Shown: in pieces, positions 34,822-43,238 of the stretch
Layout: the number at the start of each line of letters is the position of its first letter
Numbering within the stretch: the stretch's first letter is position 1
Source: Clostridium fungisolvens
GTDB lineage: Bacteria; Bacillota; Clostridia; Clostridiales; Clostridiaceae
NCBI RefSeq assembly: GCF_014193895.1
Contig: NZ_BLZR01000001.1
Location: forward strand, 2,356,001 to 2,420,000
Direction: 5' to 3'
Length of the DNA: 64,000 nt
Made by a program: the position numbers and the translations under genes
The notes under the pieces: model-generated
What the model saw: the letters and a program-made list of their open reading frames with translations, nothing else
Database searches by the model: none
What the model was told of the DNA's origin: nothing

Positions 34822-34977
34822 TTATACTTTTCTTCTTACTAACATATAAGTTGCTATACCTACTCCTGTAGCTGTTCCTAAAAAACTAATTGTCCTAGAA
34901 GGAAATGTCTTTCTTGATTTCTTTTCGTTACCCAACATGTTTATTAATGTTGAAACTCCTACAATTTCACGTATCAT
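34822..34977 (-). CDS. Small 51-residue hydrophobic protein
   Basis: MIREIVGVSTLINMLGNEKK... continues with SRKTFPSRTI and ends TYMLVRRKV. GGAGGTG lies 6 bases before the ATG. The C-terminal half (SFLGTATGVGIATYMLV) is a probable membrane helix, the middle is basic. Too short for usual gene calls, but the ribosome binding site is strong. Family unknown; it resembles the small protein at 17179-17379 in general layout only. Confidence 0.6.
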   Translation of the reverse strand: MIREIVGVSTLINMLGNEKKSRKTFPSRTISFLGTATGVGIATYMLVRRKV

Positions 34978-35179
34978 TACTCACACCTCCAAATATTAAA
35001 TAAAATGTAGTATATATTGATTTACTAAATTTTCAAAACCTTAAATAGCTACCCTAAGTACATTTTAAGATTTTTCAGTAAATGTAACATTATATAGATG
35101 TATTACAAAATCCATCTATATATATTTTCTCTACATATTATATAATTATCCTTTATTAAAATAGGAGGTACTAATCAAT

Positions 35180-35224
35180 ATGAGTATATTCTTCTTATAT
35201 TGGAATACTCTACAATATTCGTAA
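35180..35224 (+). CDS. Possible 14-residue leader peptide
   Basis: AGGAGGT followed 10 bases later by ATG and the frame MSIFFLYWNTLQYS. Very short and hydrophobic, with no gene after it on this strand; the rest of the 34978-35360 gap shows no other gene. It could be chance. Listed because the ribosome binding site is strong. Confidence 0.2.
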   Translation: MSIFFLYWNTLQYS

Positions 35225-35360
35225 CGCGATAATCTATTTACAAACAACTCGGAATTCCAGTGCATCTATAATGTCCTACTTTCAATTACTTATACATACA
35301 CTATAATTTCTTGAATTCGTGATTATCGAAAGAGTATAGATAAAATTTGAGTAGGTAACA

Positions 35361-35558
35361 TTAGTGTATATATTCTGCAGCAAGGATATTTTCTTTTTTA
35401 AAGTAACGCTTTTGTCTTCTTAAGTAGCAAAAGGCTTCGACTTTCTCGCCTTTTATACCTAATACTTGAATATTTCTTCTTGTTATTTTTCTGTCTTTGT
35501 CCATGTAGATAATTGTAACAGGCCTATGAAATTCTAAAGCACTTTTTAATATATCCAT
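35361..35558 (-). CDS. Stand-alone WYL-like mini-protein
   Basis: A 65-residue protein: MDILKSALEFHRPVTIIYMD, then RNIQVLGIKGEKVEAFCYLR and a RYFKKENILAAEYI end. The pattern of an I-Y near the start, an Arg in the RR/RN strand, A-x-C-x-L-R-x-x-x-R-x-F and a terminal I is that of a WYL domain, normally the ligand-binding part of larger HTH regulators. No DNA-binding part is present and there is no partner gene next to it. May sense a small molecule or nucleic acid. R3 repeat lies upstream. Confidence 0.65.
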   Translation of the reverse strand: MDILKSALEFHRPVTIIYMDKDRKITRRNIQVLGIKGEKVEAFCYLRRQKRYFKKENILAAEYIH

Positions 35559-35638
35559 TACTAATCACCTCAATATTATTATAATATATATCATTTTTAT
35601 ATGCAAACATATATTCGCATATGTCATATTTTTATAAT

Positions 35639-35735
35639 ATCACAATCTATTATACAGTGATTTTTTTGTGAATCTGTCTTTCTGAATGCATATGAAGAAA
35701 ATCTGGTATGTGATATATTCTTCTTTTTTTATTGT
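35639..35735 (+). repeat. Hairpin/T-run intergenic repeat R3
   Basis: Stem atcac...gtgat, seven T, gtgaatctgtc, tgaatgcatatgaagaaaa and a T-rich end; same plan as R1, R2 and R4. Lies between the leftward WYL-like and lysozyme genes. The remaining part of the 35559-35848 gap shows no gene. Confidence 0.65.
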
Positions 35736-35848
35736 TTAAAACAAATTATGTTTTGAGTCTTTACTCATATTTGTCCACATCTATAATTGGGTTATAAATT
35801 TCTAAACAATATAAAAGCTCAGAAGTAAAAACTTCCAAGCTTAATTTT

Positions 35849-36871
35849 TTATCTTGTTATTACACCAGATTTAGTCCACGGACCTTTGTCAGTACTATAT
35901 ACTACATTTAATCTCCCGTTTCCCAAGTCTTCTAAGACAATAACATTTTCACTATTAACACTTCCAATATTAGCGCCTGAAAATCTATCGTAAACTTGTC
36001 TAAATCCATTTATATAAATTGGGGCATTTAAATAGCCAATATTAGCTACAACATTCCTTATATAAGTTTGTCTTGTACCTCCTGGTACAGGGTATTCAAC
36101 TAAATCAAGCTGCTTACTGTAAGATACATCAATAACTTTTATTCTATCCCCTATTTCAACTATTCTTCCTGGCTCAATATCACCGTTGGCTGTTCTCCCA
36201 TAGAACCAGTCATTTTTTACAACTGCATTTGCTCCACTTACTTGCCCCATTGGCGGATTTGGATTTACTGGTGGTGTTGTCCTTCCTGTCAATAAATCTT
36301 CCTTAAATTGATCCATATCAACAGGTCCAAAAATTCCGCTTACTGAACCTGATGCAGTATATTGCCACCCACTCCAGGTATCCCAAATATTTGTGTTCCA
36401 GCTAGGTGTTCCATTAGTATAATGAGCTAGCCATAATTGAGTACCTTTCAATAAATCAGTTAAGTTATTCTTTGAAAAGTAACTTCCTGTATATACTATA
36501 CATTCTATTCCTGTTAATTCTTTCACTCTATCAATAAAAGTTCTAACGCAGCTACTTAAAAGATTTTTATCTAATCCTTCAGTTGTTTCTACATCGCAAG
36601 CATATTTTAAGTCCACACTATATCCTTTAGCTGCTTCCACAAAAAAGTTTGCTTGATCTATTGCATTTTCAACACTTCTGGCTCTAAAAAAGTGATAAAA
36701 CCCAACTAATATCCCTTGTGCCTTCATTCCTTGATAATGAGTAGCCATCATTTTATCTTTATAAGTTATACCTTCAGACGCCTTTAGATATGCTGCTTGT
36801 ATTCCACTATTTTTTACTCGCGAATAATCAACATTAGTTTGGTAATTAGAAATATCAATTCCTTTATACAT
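35849..36871 (-). CDS. GH25 lysozyme (N-acetylmuramidase) with C-terminal binding domain
   Basis: A 340-residue muramidase. The catalytic domain (about 1-195) begins MYKGIDISNYQTNVDYSRVK, has the DxE pair in KYACDVETTEG and the strand ends at VDMDQFKEDL. A proline-rich linker (TTPPVNPNPPMGQ) leads to about 120 residues of SH3-like or cell-wall-binding character. ATG 36871 has GGGAGGGATATT upstream. No signal peptide, and no holin next to it. GH25 lysozymes without signal occur in phage lysis modules and in spore-forming clostridia; no other phage gene is close. Confidence 0.92.
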   Translation of the reverse strand: MYKGIDISNYQTNVDYSRVKNSGIQAAYLKASEGITYKDKMMATHYQGMKAQGILVGFYHFFRARSVENAIDQANFFVEAAKGYSVDLKYACDVETTEGLDKNLLSSCVRTFIDRVKELTGIECIVYTGSYFSKNNLTDLLKGTQLWLAHYTNGTPSWNTNIWDTWSGWQYTASGSVSGIFGPVDMDQFKEDLLTGRTTPPVNPNPPMGQVSGANAVVKNDWFYGRTANGDIEPGRIVEIGDRIKVIDVSYSKQLDLVEYPVPGGTRQTYIRNVVANIGYLNAPIYINGFRQVYDRFSGANIGSVNSENVIVLEDLGNGRLNVVYSTDKGPWTKSGVITR

Positions 36872-36987
36872 AATATCCCTCCCTATTAATATATATGAAA
36901 AAATGTGCAATTTTGGTCCTTTTTGTACATTCTAGTCATATTTTTTATGGAGTAAATATCAGTTTAAAATCAATATTTTTTTGTGCT

Positions 36988-37848
36988 TCATTCTATATTC
37001 ATTCTATGGTATTCAAAAGCAGTTTTTATCTCAAAGCCACATTTTTTATACAAATTAAATGCTATATCATTACCACTATCTACTTCAATAAAAATGTTTT
37101 TGCTTTCATCCTTACATAAAGCTTCAACTAATTTTATTAAAGTCTCCTTTCCCATCCCCTTACCTTGATTCTCCTTAGTAATCGCAAACCCAAATAAGAA
37201 TATATCATTTTCATCGTAACTTACAGAGCATGAACCAATAATCACATCATTTAATTCTGTTACATAAATTTCTCTATCTTTGGATTCTAAAGTTTTCATT
37301 GTAAAACTTTGAGAAACTTCATAACTATCATCAAAGGCATCAACACAAACATCAATGATTTGTTTAGCATCATCAAAAGATGCTTTTCTAATCTTAAGCA
37401 ACTCTGATGGTGTTAATATTTTACTGTCTCTATTAAATTCCAAAAGGTATTCTGTAAAATCATAAGCAGTCTTAAGGTTCTTTACAGTTTCTTTTCCATC
37501 CTTTGACTTACTTTCACAAACAAATAATAAATCTTTAATATCATATCTCTTAACCTCTTCATTTGCTCTATGAATCAAAGATTTAAAACATCCTCTTTTC
37601 CTATATTTAGGATGTGTATATGCTGATATCTCTGCTTCAGCCTTAGTTGGAATAAACATATATAAAACACTTACTAAAATATCATCATCATATGCCATAA
37701 ATAAGTTTTTTATATTTTTGTTAAAGTTTAATGAGTTATCTAAAAACATATTCCCGTTTAAACCGTCATATTCTTTACAAACATTTTCTAAAATTCTTAT
37801 AGAATTTATTAATTCCTCATTTAGTTCACTAAATTCTTTTATTATCAA
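36988..37848 (-). CDS. GNAT family N-acetyltransferase
   Basis: A 286-residue protein. Two GNAT-like halves: the N-terminal half (about 1-140) has YTHPKYRKRGCFKSLIHRAN as a CoA loop, and the C-terminal half has GFAITKENQGKGMGKETLIK with a second, more canonical CoA-binding loop, and VDSGNDIAFNLYKKCGFE. Substrate unknown. Lies about 20 bases after AlaX, so possibly in the same transcript. Confidence 0.88.
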   Translation of the reverse strand: MIIKEFSELNEELINSIRILENVCKEYDGLNGNMFLDNSLNFNKNIKNLFMAYDDDILVSVLYMFIPTKAEAEISAYTHPKYRKRGCFKSLIHRANEEVKRYDIKDLLFVCESKSKDGKETVKNLKTAYDFTEYLLEFNRDSKILTPSELLKIRKASFDDAKQIIDVCVDAFDDSYEVSQSFTMKTLESKDREIYVTELNDVIIGSCSVSYDENDIFLFGFAITKENQGKGMGKETLIKLVEALCKDESKNIFIEVDSGNDIAFNLYKKCGFEIKTAFEYHRMNIE

Positions 37849-37869
37849 AAATACTCCTCCAATTTCATT

Positions 37870-39036
37870 TTAAAGATTTTCTTTTAAATACTCTATATAT
37901 TTATTAAGTAAGTTTTTATCTTCAAAGCTTGCTTGAGCCCTATTAGCATTTCCGCCGCCTCTGCCTCCAAAATCCTTCAAGGTTTCTTTAAAAACCTTTC
38001 CACAGTCAAAATCAAACCTTCCGTTTTGGCATAGTATTAATTTTTTATCTTTTAAAGTACTCAAAATTAAGATAAAATCTTTTTCTTTAAGCTCATCATA
38101 TATTTTTTCCATGAGCTCAAAACCTTCATTTTCATATTGAGCTAATATAAATTTATTAGTGGCACTATCAAGAAGCTCTTGAGCTTTATTTGAAGCTATG
38201 CTAGCATACAAACTTCCAATCTTCTTTTTAAGTTCTATAACTTCTTCCTTCTGATTCTTTATCTTATTACTTATCTCTGACGGATCAGCAGAAAAAGTTC
38301 TAGTTAATTCAACTATATAGTCATGCTTTACTTGATAATCTTTTAATGCTCTGTACCCACATTTAAAATAGACTCTAGTCATTCCTTTGTACTTTTCATA
38401 TTTTATTATTTTTACAAGACCAATCTCCCCAGTCCTGTTTGCGTGAGTTCCACAACAAGCACTAAAATCAGTGTTTTCACCCATTTGTACCATTCTTATA
38501 TTTCCTTCAGCTTTTATCTCTTTTCTAAGCGGAAGCTTTAGAGCCTCCTCCTTTGATAAAAAATATGTTTTGATAGGTTCATTCTTAAATACATATAAGT
38601 TAACTTCTTTTTCTACATTCTTTATCATTTCTTCAGTAGCATCTTTAAATTCCATATCAACAGTTACATAATCTTCTCCTAGATGGAATCCTGCATTGGA
38701 TACTTTAAAAAGCTTAAAAAAAGCAGCTGACAATAGGTGTTCTCCTGAGTGTTGTTGGATATGGTCCACTCTTCTCTCGTAATCAACTTTGCATTTGACT
38801 ACACTTCCTTCCGGTTTTCTATCAACTACGTGATATATTACATCATCTTCTTCATATACATAACTTACTTCAATATCATCAATATATCCCAAATCATTGG
38901 GCTGTCCTCCGCCTTCTGGATAAAACGGAGTGCTTTTAAGCACAATTTCAAATTTATCTCCTTTATCTAAAATTCTTTCAATTTCGCAATTTGCTTCGCA
39001 TATATATGGATCTTTATAAAATAATTTTTCAGTCAT
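37870..39036 (-). CDS. AlaX-type alanyl-tRNA editing protein
   Basis: Free-standing editing enzyme that clears Ser- and Gly-tRNAAla. The 388-residue protein has zinc ligands HIQQHSGEHLLSAAF (HxxxH) and CCGTHANRTGEIG, and a C-terminal DHHA1-like domain ending GGRGGGNANRAQASF. Length fits the long AlaX class. I prefer ATG 39036 with GGAGG 7 bases upstream; an ATG two codons earlier is too close. No oddities. Confidence 0.93.
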   Translation of the reverse strand: MTEKLFYKDPYICEANCEIERILDKGDKFEIVLKSTPFYPEGGGQPNDLGYIDDIEVSYVYEEDDVIYHVVDRKPEGSVVKCKVDYERRVDHIQQHSGEHLLSAAFFKLFKVSNAGFHLGEDYVTVDMEFKDATEEMIKNVEKEVNLYVFKNEPIKTYFLSKEEALKLPLRKEIKAEGNIRMVQMGENTDFSACCGTHANRTGEIGLVKIIKYEKYKGMTRVYFKCGYRALKDYQVKHDYIVELTRTFSADPSEISNKIKNQKEEVIELKKKIGSLYASIASNKAQELLDSATNKFILAQYENEGFELMEKIYDELKEKDFILILSTLKDKKLILCQNGRFDFDCGKVFKETLKDFGGRGGGNANRAQASFEDKNLLNKYIEYLKENL

Positions 39037-39177
39037 TTTCATACCTCCTAATTTTCATTAGTTTAGCTTATAAGGAGAATCTTTAAATAAAATTATAGCA
39101 TATATTAAATAATTTACTAATATATTCATGCACCAATTCATACTACATAATTCATTTAAATACTATATTGTCGCTGA

Positions 39178-39264
39178 ATAAACTCTCTTCAATGAGTTTT
39201 TTTGTGCACCTTTCCGAATGTATAGGATGAAACTTACAGGCGAATAAGTTTTATTTTACTGTCC
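39178..39264 (+). repeat. Hairpin/T-run intergenic repeat R4
   Basis: aaactc...gagttt hairpin, seven T, gtgcacctttccgaatgta, ggatgaaac and gcgaataagttttattttactgt. Same plan as R1-R3; shares the exact string gcgaataagtt with R1. Followed at once by the 25-base repeat of 39294. Confidence 0.7.
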
Positions 39265-39293
39265 TGCAGCAAAAACTTATAAAGCCATTGAAG

Positions 39294-39344
39294 TATCTAG
39301 GTTTAGCTAAATTAAAAACTTTATATATTCCAATACAGTAAAAA
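39294..39344. repeat. 25-base repeat element (copy 2)
   Basis: The first 25 bases equal those at 16349-16373; the remainder (ttatat--tcc-atacagtaaaa) is similar. The end acagtaaaa is an inverted match of the ttttactgt that closes R4, so R4 and this element may be two ends of one unit. Confidence 0.6.
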
Positions 39345-39396
39345 AACACCTTACAAATTGTGGACAATTTAAATAGTCCATAATTTGTAAGGTGTT
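39339..39396 (-). terminator. Terminator after the HepT gene
   Basis: aacaccttacaaattgtggac / gtccataatttgtaaggtgtt, a 21-base stem, with seven T on the leftward strand. About 125 bases after the hepT stop; the remainder of that gap shows nothing. Confidence 0.8.
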
Positions 39397-39522
39397 ATTA
39401 TACATTTCAGTAAAACTAACAACATTAAATTTTTAGGTAACTTCTTTTCATTATTATATAATTATTCATTAAAGTATTTCTTTTTTAATTTATATACATC
39501 TTCTAATTAACGAGCTAAGCAC

Positions 39523-39957
39523 TTATTGATATTTTCTAAGAAAGTTTTTAGATATATTTATTATTACATCAAACTTATCTGTATTATTTACGATATGCTC
39601 TAGTAACTCTTCATGACTTGGTTCTTTATATCTATGTGATATTCGATTCCTTACTAATCTTGACTTTTCAAGAAAAAGATAAGTTCTTTCGTCAAATACA
39701 TCACTTTTTCTTAAAAGTTTAAAACTATCACTTAAGGAAATACCTATCTTGAACCTTCTTACCTCTCTTAGCGCAATAGAACAAAAATCTTCTAGTATCG
39801 TATGAAAACCAACAAATAACTGTCTCAAGCTTGATCTTGCTAGTTTGGTTATAAGCTCGTCATCTTTATATTTTTCTAGTACCTCTAAACATTCATTTAT
39901 GTCAGCTTTGCACTCTTCTAAATCCTCAATTATTTTTACAAGTCTCTCATCATTCAT
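39523..39957 (-). CDS. hepT: HepT-like HEPN ribonuclease toxin
   Basis: A 144-residue all-helical HEPN protein, toxin of a type VII toxin-antitoxin pair. The active-site RX4HXY is R103-N-R-I-S-H108-R-Y110 in LVRNRISHRYKEPS. The Tyr of that motif is the residue that the partner MntA modifies with AMP in studied pairs. It overlaps the antitoxin gene by 4 bases (ATGA). All key residues are kept, so it is likely active. Confidence 0.88.
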   Translation of the reverse strand: MNDERLVKIIEDLEECKADINECLEVLEKYKDDELITKLARSSLRQLFVGFHTILEDFCSIALREVRRFKIGISLSDSFKLLRKSDVFDERTYLFLEKSRLVRNRISHRYKEPSHEELLEHIVNNTDKFDVIINISKNFLRKYQ

Positions 39958-40382
39958 GATAATACATCCATTCTCCTAAAGTATATAAAGTTTTCATTTT
40001 CTTTATAGATTCTGTCAACTTCATCACAAATATTCTCAAACATCTTTCCATGGTCGTTTGTAAATAATATTTTACCATAATTTAAAATATTTATTTTAAC
40101 AAACAAATCCAACTTATCACTTCTAAGATCGACAACATCTATAGGTCTATTAAGTAAATTTTCTAAGAATAACTCCAAATCTAAAATTGTGTCAAGTGAT
40201 ATCTTTTGTTCGTTGAGCACAGCAATATCCACATCCGATATCTCGTTAAATTCTCCATGATTTAAGCTTCCAAATATAATCACATTAGATATATTCAATT
40301 GATTTATAAAATCATATACTTCTTTGGAGTTAAGCTTATCAATAGCCACCTGTCTCTCATCATTTTCCAAATTAAACACCAA
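39954..40382 (-). CDS. mntA: MntA-like nucleotidyltransferase antitoxin
   Basis: A 142-residue minimal nucleotidyltransferase with the motif GSX10DXD: FGSLNHGEFNEISDVDIAVL near residue 38. In studied pairs it AMPylates the HEPN toxin. Start is uncertain: TTG 40382, GTG 40379 and TTG 40370 are all possible and none has a clean ribosome binding site. A TATAAT lies about 55 bases upstream. Antitoxin first, toxin second, overlapping: the normal order. Confidence 0.85.
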   Translation of the reverse strand: MVFNLENDERQVAIDKLNSKEVYDFINQLNISNVIIFGSLNHGEFNEISDVDIAVLNEQKISLDTILDLELFLENLLNRPIDVVDLRSDKLDLFVKINILNYGKILFTNDHGKMFENICDEVDRIYKENENFIYFRRMDVLS

Positions 40383-40512
40383 CCTTCAGGTCAATTACAT
40401 CTTATATTTATAAGTATTTTTAATAAGACACTATTATACCCTAAACTTAGATTATCTACCTAGTATTAATATTATATCCAAATCCTTGCTAAAATAAAAG
40501 TGAAGTGTCAAG

Positions 40513-41370
40513 TTATAGAACTTCTATTTCATCTCTTAGAAATACTCTTACTGAAAAAAGCAGTAAAAATGATAAGATATATAAAATAGTAGCAAATGAT
40601 GTTGCCATTTTTACATCAGTCTGCATGTATGTATAAATTTGAAGTGGAATTGTTCTGGTCTGATTTAGTATATTACCTGCAAACATCAATGTGGCCCCAA
40701 ACTCTCCTATGGATCTTATAAAACTTAATATTAGGCCAGAAATTATAGTTCTTTTAAGCATAGGCATTATTACTTTAAACACTGTCTCAACACGTCCAGC
40801 CCCTAAAACATAAGTAACTTCAAAGATTTCTTTTGGTATATCACTAATTGAATTAGAAAGCACTTTCACATAATAAGCCGAAGACACAAAAAACTGTGCT
40901 AAAATAACAGCAATAGGAGTAAAAACTATCTCTATTCCTATCTGATTTAATAATTTTCCTATAACTCCATTGTTTCCAAAAGTTAAAAGTAGCGCAACCC
41001 CAACTGCAGCTGGCGGTAAAACTATAGGAAGCTCTATTATTATGCTTATAAGCTTTGAAAGATTTTTATTTTTTATAGTCCTTAAATAAAATGCTATAGT
41101 TGTACCAAAAACAAAAGTCATCAATAACGAAATGCTAGATGTATAGAAAGTAAGAATTATACTTGATATATTGTCTTTTATATAAAACATCTCAAGTATA
41201 TTATATATGCCTGAATATCTGATCATAGCAGTTACTGGTAGTATAACAATTGCTAGATATATAAATATAATAATTCCAATAGGGAGAACCAAAATCTTAC
41301 TTAATATTCTGTTGTTAGTTTCATTTCTTATTCCAGGGAATTTCTTATTAAATAAACTATCTTGTACCAT
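40513..41370 (-). CDS. modB: Molybdate ABC transporter permease ModB
   Basis: A 285-residue membrane subunit of molybdate uptake. Permease helices and the EAA-like loop (DIPKEIFEVTYVLGAGRVET) and FIRSIGEFGATLMFAGN, a ModB/CysT mark, are present. It is longer than most ModB (about 225) by an N-terminal cytoplasmic stretch (MVQDSLFNKKFPGIRNETN). GGAGATTT precedes the ATG. modC, the ATPase that normally follows, is missing: the next gene downstream is mntA. Confidence 0.9.
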   Translation of the reverse strand: MVQDSLFNKKFPGIRNETNNRILSKILVLPIGIIIFIYLAIVILPVTAMIRYSGIYNILEMFYIKDNISSIILTFYTSSISLLMTFVFGTTIAFYLRTIKNKNLSKLISIIIELPIVLPPAAVGVALLLTFGNNGVIGKLLNQIGIEIVFTPIAVILAQFFVSSAYYVKVLSNSISDIPKEIFEVTYVLGAGRVETVFKVIMPMLKRTIISGLILSFIRSIGEFGATLMFAGNILNQTRTIPLQIYTYMQTDVKMATSFATILYILSFLLLFSVRVFLRDEIEVL

Positions 41371-41403
41371 AAATCTCCTATGTAATAAATCAGTATTACT
41401 ATC

Positions 41404-41470
41404 AGTAAAACTAGTTATAAAAATTTTCTCGCCAGTATCTGTTAGATCTTAAAAGTAAATTTTTAATCCC
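41404..41470. repeat. Possible degenerate family P core between modA and modB
   Basis: aaattttctcgccagtatctgttagatcttaaaagtaaat resembles the consensus core (aaattctctcaccagaacccgtgagagttttaaaaata) with many changes. It lies in the 115-base modA-modB gap. Weak. Confidence 0.3.
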
Positions 41471-41485
41471 AGTAGTACCCCTTTA

Positions 41486-42298
41486 TTATTGTATTTCAAA
41501 CCCATGTTTTTTTAATATGTCCTTTCCTTTACCTTCAGTTATATATGTAATAAACTCTTCAGCTTCTTCTTTATTCTTAGAAGCTTTTAACTTTGCTATG
41601 GGATACTGAACTTTAATATTATTAAACTCACTTGTTTCTACTAAATAAACCTTATCTTTATTAGCTTTATTTATGTCAGTCTTGTATACGACTCCTGCAT
41701 CAGCTTCACCAAGTACAACCTTTGCTAAAACATCCTTAACATTTAGTTCATTACTTTTAATGTTTGACTTAATAGCATCATACGTATGCGCATCAATCAA
41801 ATTTTTCTGTTTTTGTTCTTCTAGTACTTTATAAAAATAACTTCCTACTGGCACAGTTTTATCTCCAATTATAAGTTTCAAATCATTTTTTGATAAATCC
41901 TTAAAATTACTCACAGATATTTTACTAGTTTTGCTTACACATATCACAATTTTATTTTCAGCAAAAAACTTGAAATCATCAACCTTATTACTTTCCTTTA
42001 ACTCATCCATATAATTTGTATTTGCAGAAGCAAATATATCTGCTGGACTTCCCTGATTTATAGACTGAGCCAAAGCTTGACTACCAGCAAAATTGAATAT
42101 TACGCCAATTTTCTTATCTTCTTCAAACTTTTTTCCTATGTCGTTGAAACTTTCAGTAAGACTAGCAGCTGCAAAAACCATTATCTTTTTATCATTATTG
42201 TTTGTTATATTTTTAGACTCTTTAGAACATCCAAGCACATTAATAGCTACAGCTACTAAACCAACTAAAGCTACAACTAGTTTTGATCTTATTGTCAT
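41486..42298 (-). CDS. modA: Molybdate-binding lipoprotein ModA
   Basis: A 270-residue extracellular binding protein. A lipoprotein signal ends in VLGC (about residue 24); the mature part begins SKESKNITNN. The family start is IMVFAAASLTESFNDIGK, with NFAGSQALAQSINQGSPADI and GDKTVPVGSYFYKVLEEQ. AGGAGAAGGC lies before the ATG. Delivers molybdate (perhaps tungstate) to ModB. Confidence 0.95.
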   Translation of the reverse strand: MTIRSKLVVALVGLVAVAINVLGCSKESKNITNNNDKKIMVFAAASLTESFNDIGKKFEEDKKIGVIFNFAGSQALAQSINQGSPADIFASANTNYMDELKESNKVDDFKFFAENKIVICVSKTSKISVSNFKDLSKNDLKLIIGDKTVPVGSYFYKVLEEQKQKNLIDAHTYDAIKSNIKSNELNVKDVLAKVVLGEADAGVVYKTDINKANKDKVYLVETSEFNNIKVQYPIAKLKASKNKEEAEEFITYITEGKGKDILKKHGFEIQ

Positions 42299-42312
42299 AT
42301 TGCCTTCTCCTG

Positions 42313-42744
42313 CTACATTATTTCAATGGTGTCTCCAGGTCTTATAATTCCACTTTTTATTATCCTTGTAAAAATGCCTTCAGTTGGCATTATGCACTTT
42401 CCTACCTCATTCTTGATAGCACAACCCTTATGGCATTCTTTACCTATTTGTGTTACCTCTTGAATAGTTGCCCCTATCTTGAGCCTTGTTCCTATAGGAA
42501 GCTCATGTAATACTATACCTTCGGTGGTAATATTTTCTGCAAATTTTCCTGGTGTCAAATCCGGAACTCCGAACTCTATCATTTTATCTATGCTTTCTTG
42601 TGCGAGAAGGCTTACTTGTCTATGCCATTTTCCGGCATGGCCATCTCCTTCTAATCCATGTTCTTCTTTAAAAAAGCCTTCATTTATAGGTGTCTTAATT
42701 ACACCTTTTATTTCACTTATATTGATAGATATTACCTTCGCCAT
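42313..42744 (-). CDS. MOSC domain protein
   Basis: A 143-residue single MOSC domain, likely binding Mo cofactor or sulfur. It starts MAKVISINISEIKGVIKTPI; family marks are GLEGDGHAGKWHRQVSLLAQ and CHKGCAIKNEVGKC, with the conserved cysteines, and PTEGIFTRIIKSGIIRPGD. ATG 42744 is preferred because GGGAG is about 10 bases upstream; a further in-frame ATG eight codons up has none. Same operon as moaC and modA. Confidence 0.92.
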   Translation of the reverse strand: MAKVISINISEIKGVIKTPINEGFFKEEHGLEGDGHAGKWHRQVSLLAQESIDKMIEFGVPDLTPGKFAENITTEGIVLHELPIGTRLKIGATIQEVTQIGKECHKGCAIKNEVGKCIMPTEGIFTRIIKSGIIRPGDTIEIM

Positions 42745-42771
42745 ATAGCACTTACTCCCTTCAAGCATTTT

Positions 42772-43236
42772 TTATCTAATGTAATCCCCACTTTTGCCGC
42801 CTGTTTTCTTCATCAGTTTTATATCAGTTATTATCATATCCTTATCCACAGCCTTACACATATCATATATAGTAAGAGCTGCAATGTTCACAGCAGTTAA
42901 TGCTTCCATCTCTACACCAGTTTTTCCTATGGTACTTACTGTTGCTTCTATATATATTTCTTCTTCCTTAACATCAAACCTTATATCAGAGCCAGTTAAA
43001 GGTATATTGTGACACATAGGTATAAGCTCCCAAGTTTTTTTAGCTCCCATAATCCCAGCTATTTGAGATACTGCAAGTACGTCACCTTTCTTAATTAGTC
43101 CTTCTCTTATTAGCTTTACAGTTTCGCTTTTCAGCTTTATTATAGCTCTAGCTACTGCCACCCTTTTTGTATCATCCTTCTCAGATACATTAACCATATG
43201 TGCTCTTCCTTCTTCATTAAAATGTGAAAACTCCAT
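42772..43236 (-). CDS. moaC: Cyclic pyranopterin monophosphate synthase
   Basis: Second step of molybdenum cofactor synthesis, converting the MoaA product to cPMP. The 154-residue protein starts MEFSHFNEEGRAHMVNVSEK and has IPMCHNIPLTGSDIRF, VEMEALTAVNIAALTIYDMCKA and KKTGGKSGDY, all active-site segments. It starts 2 bases after the moaA stop, with MOSC after it. Complete. Confidence 0.96.
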   Translation of the reverse strand: MEFSHFNEEGRAHMVNVSEKDDTKRVAVARAIIKLKSETVKLIREGLIKKGDVLAVSQIAGIMGAKKTWELIPMCHNIPLTGSDIRFDVKEEEIYIEATVSTIGKTGVEMEALTAVNIAALTIYDMCKAVDKDMIITDIKLMKKTGGKSGDYIR

Positions 43237-43238
43237 AT

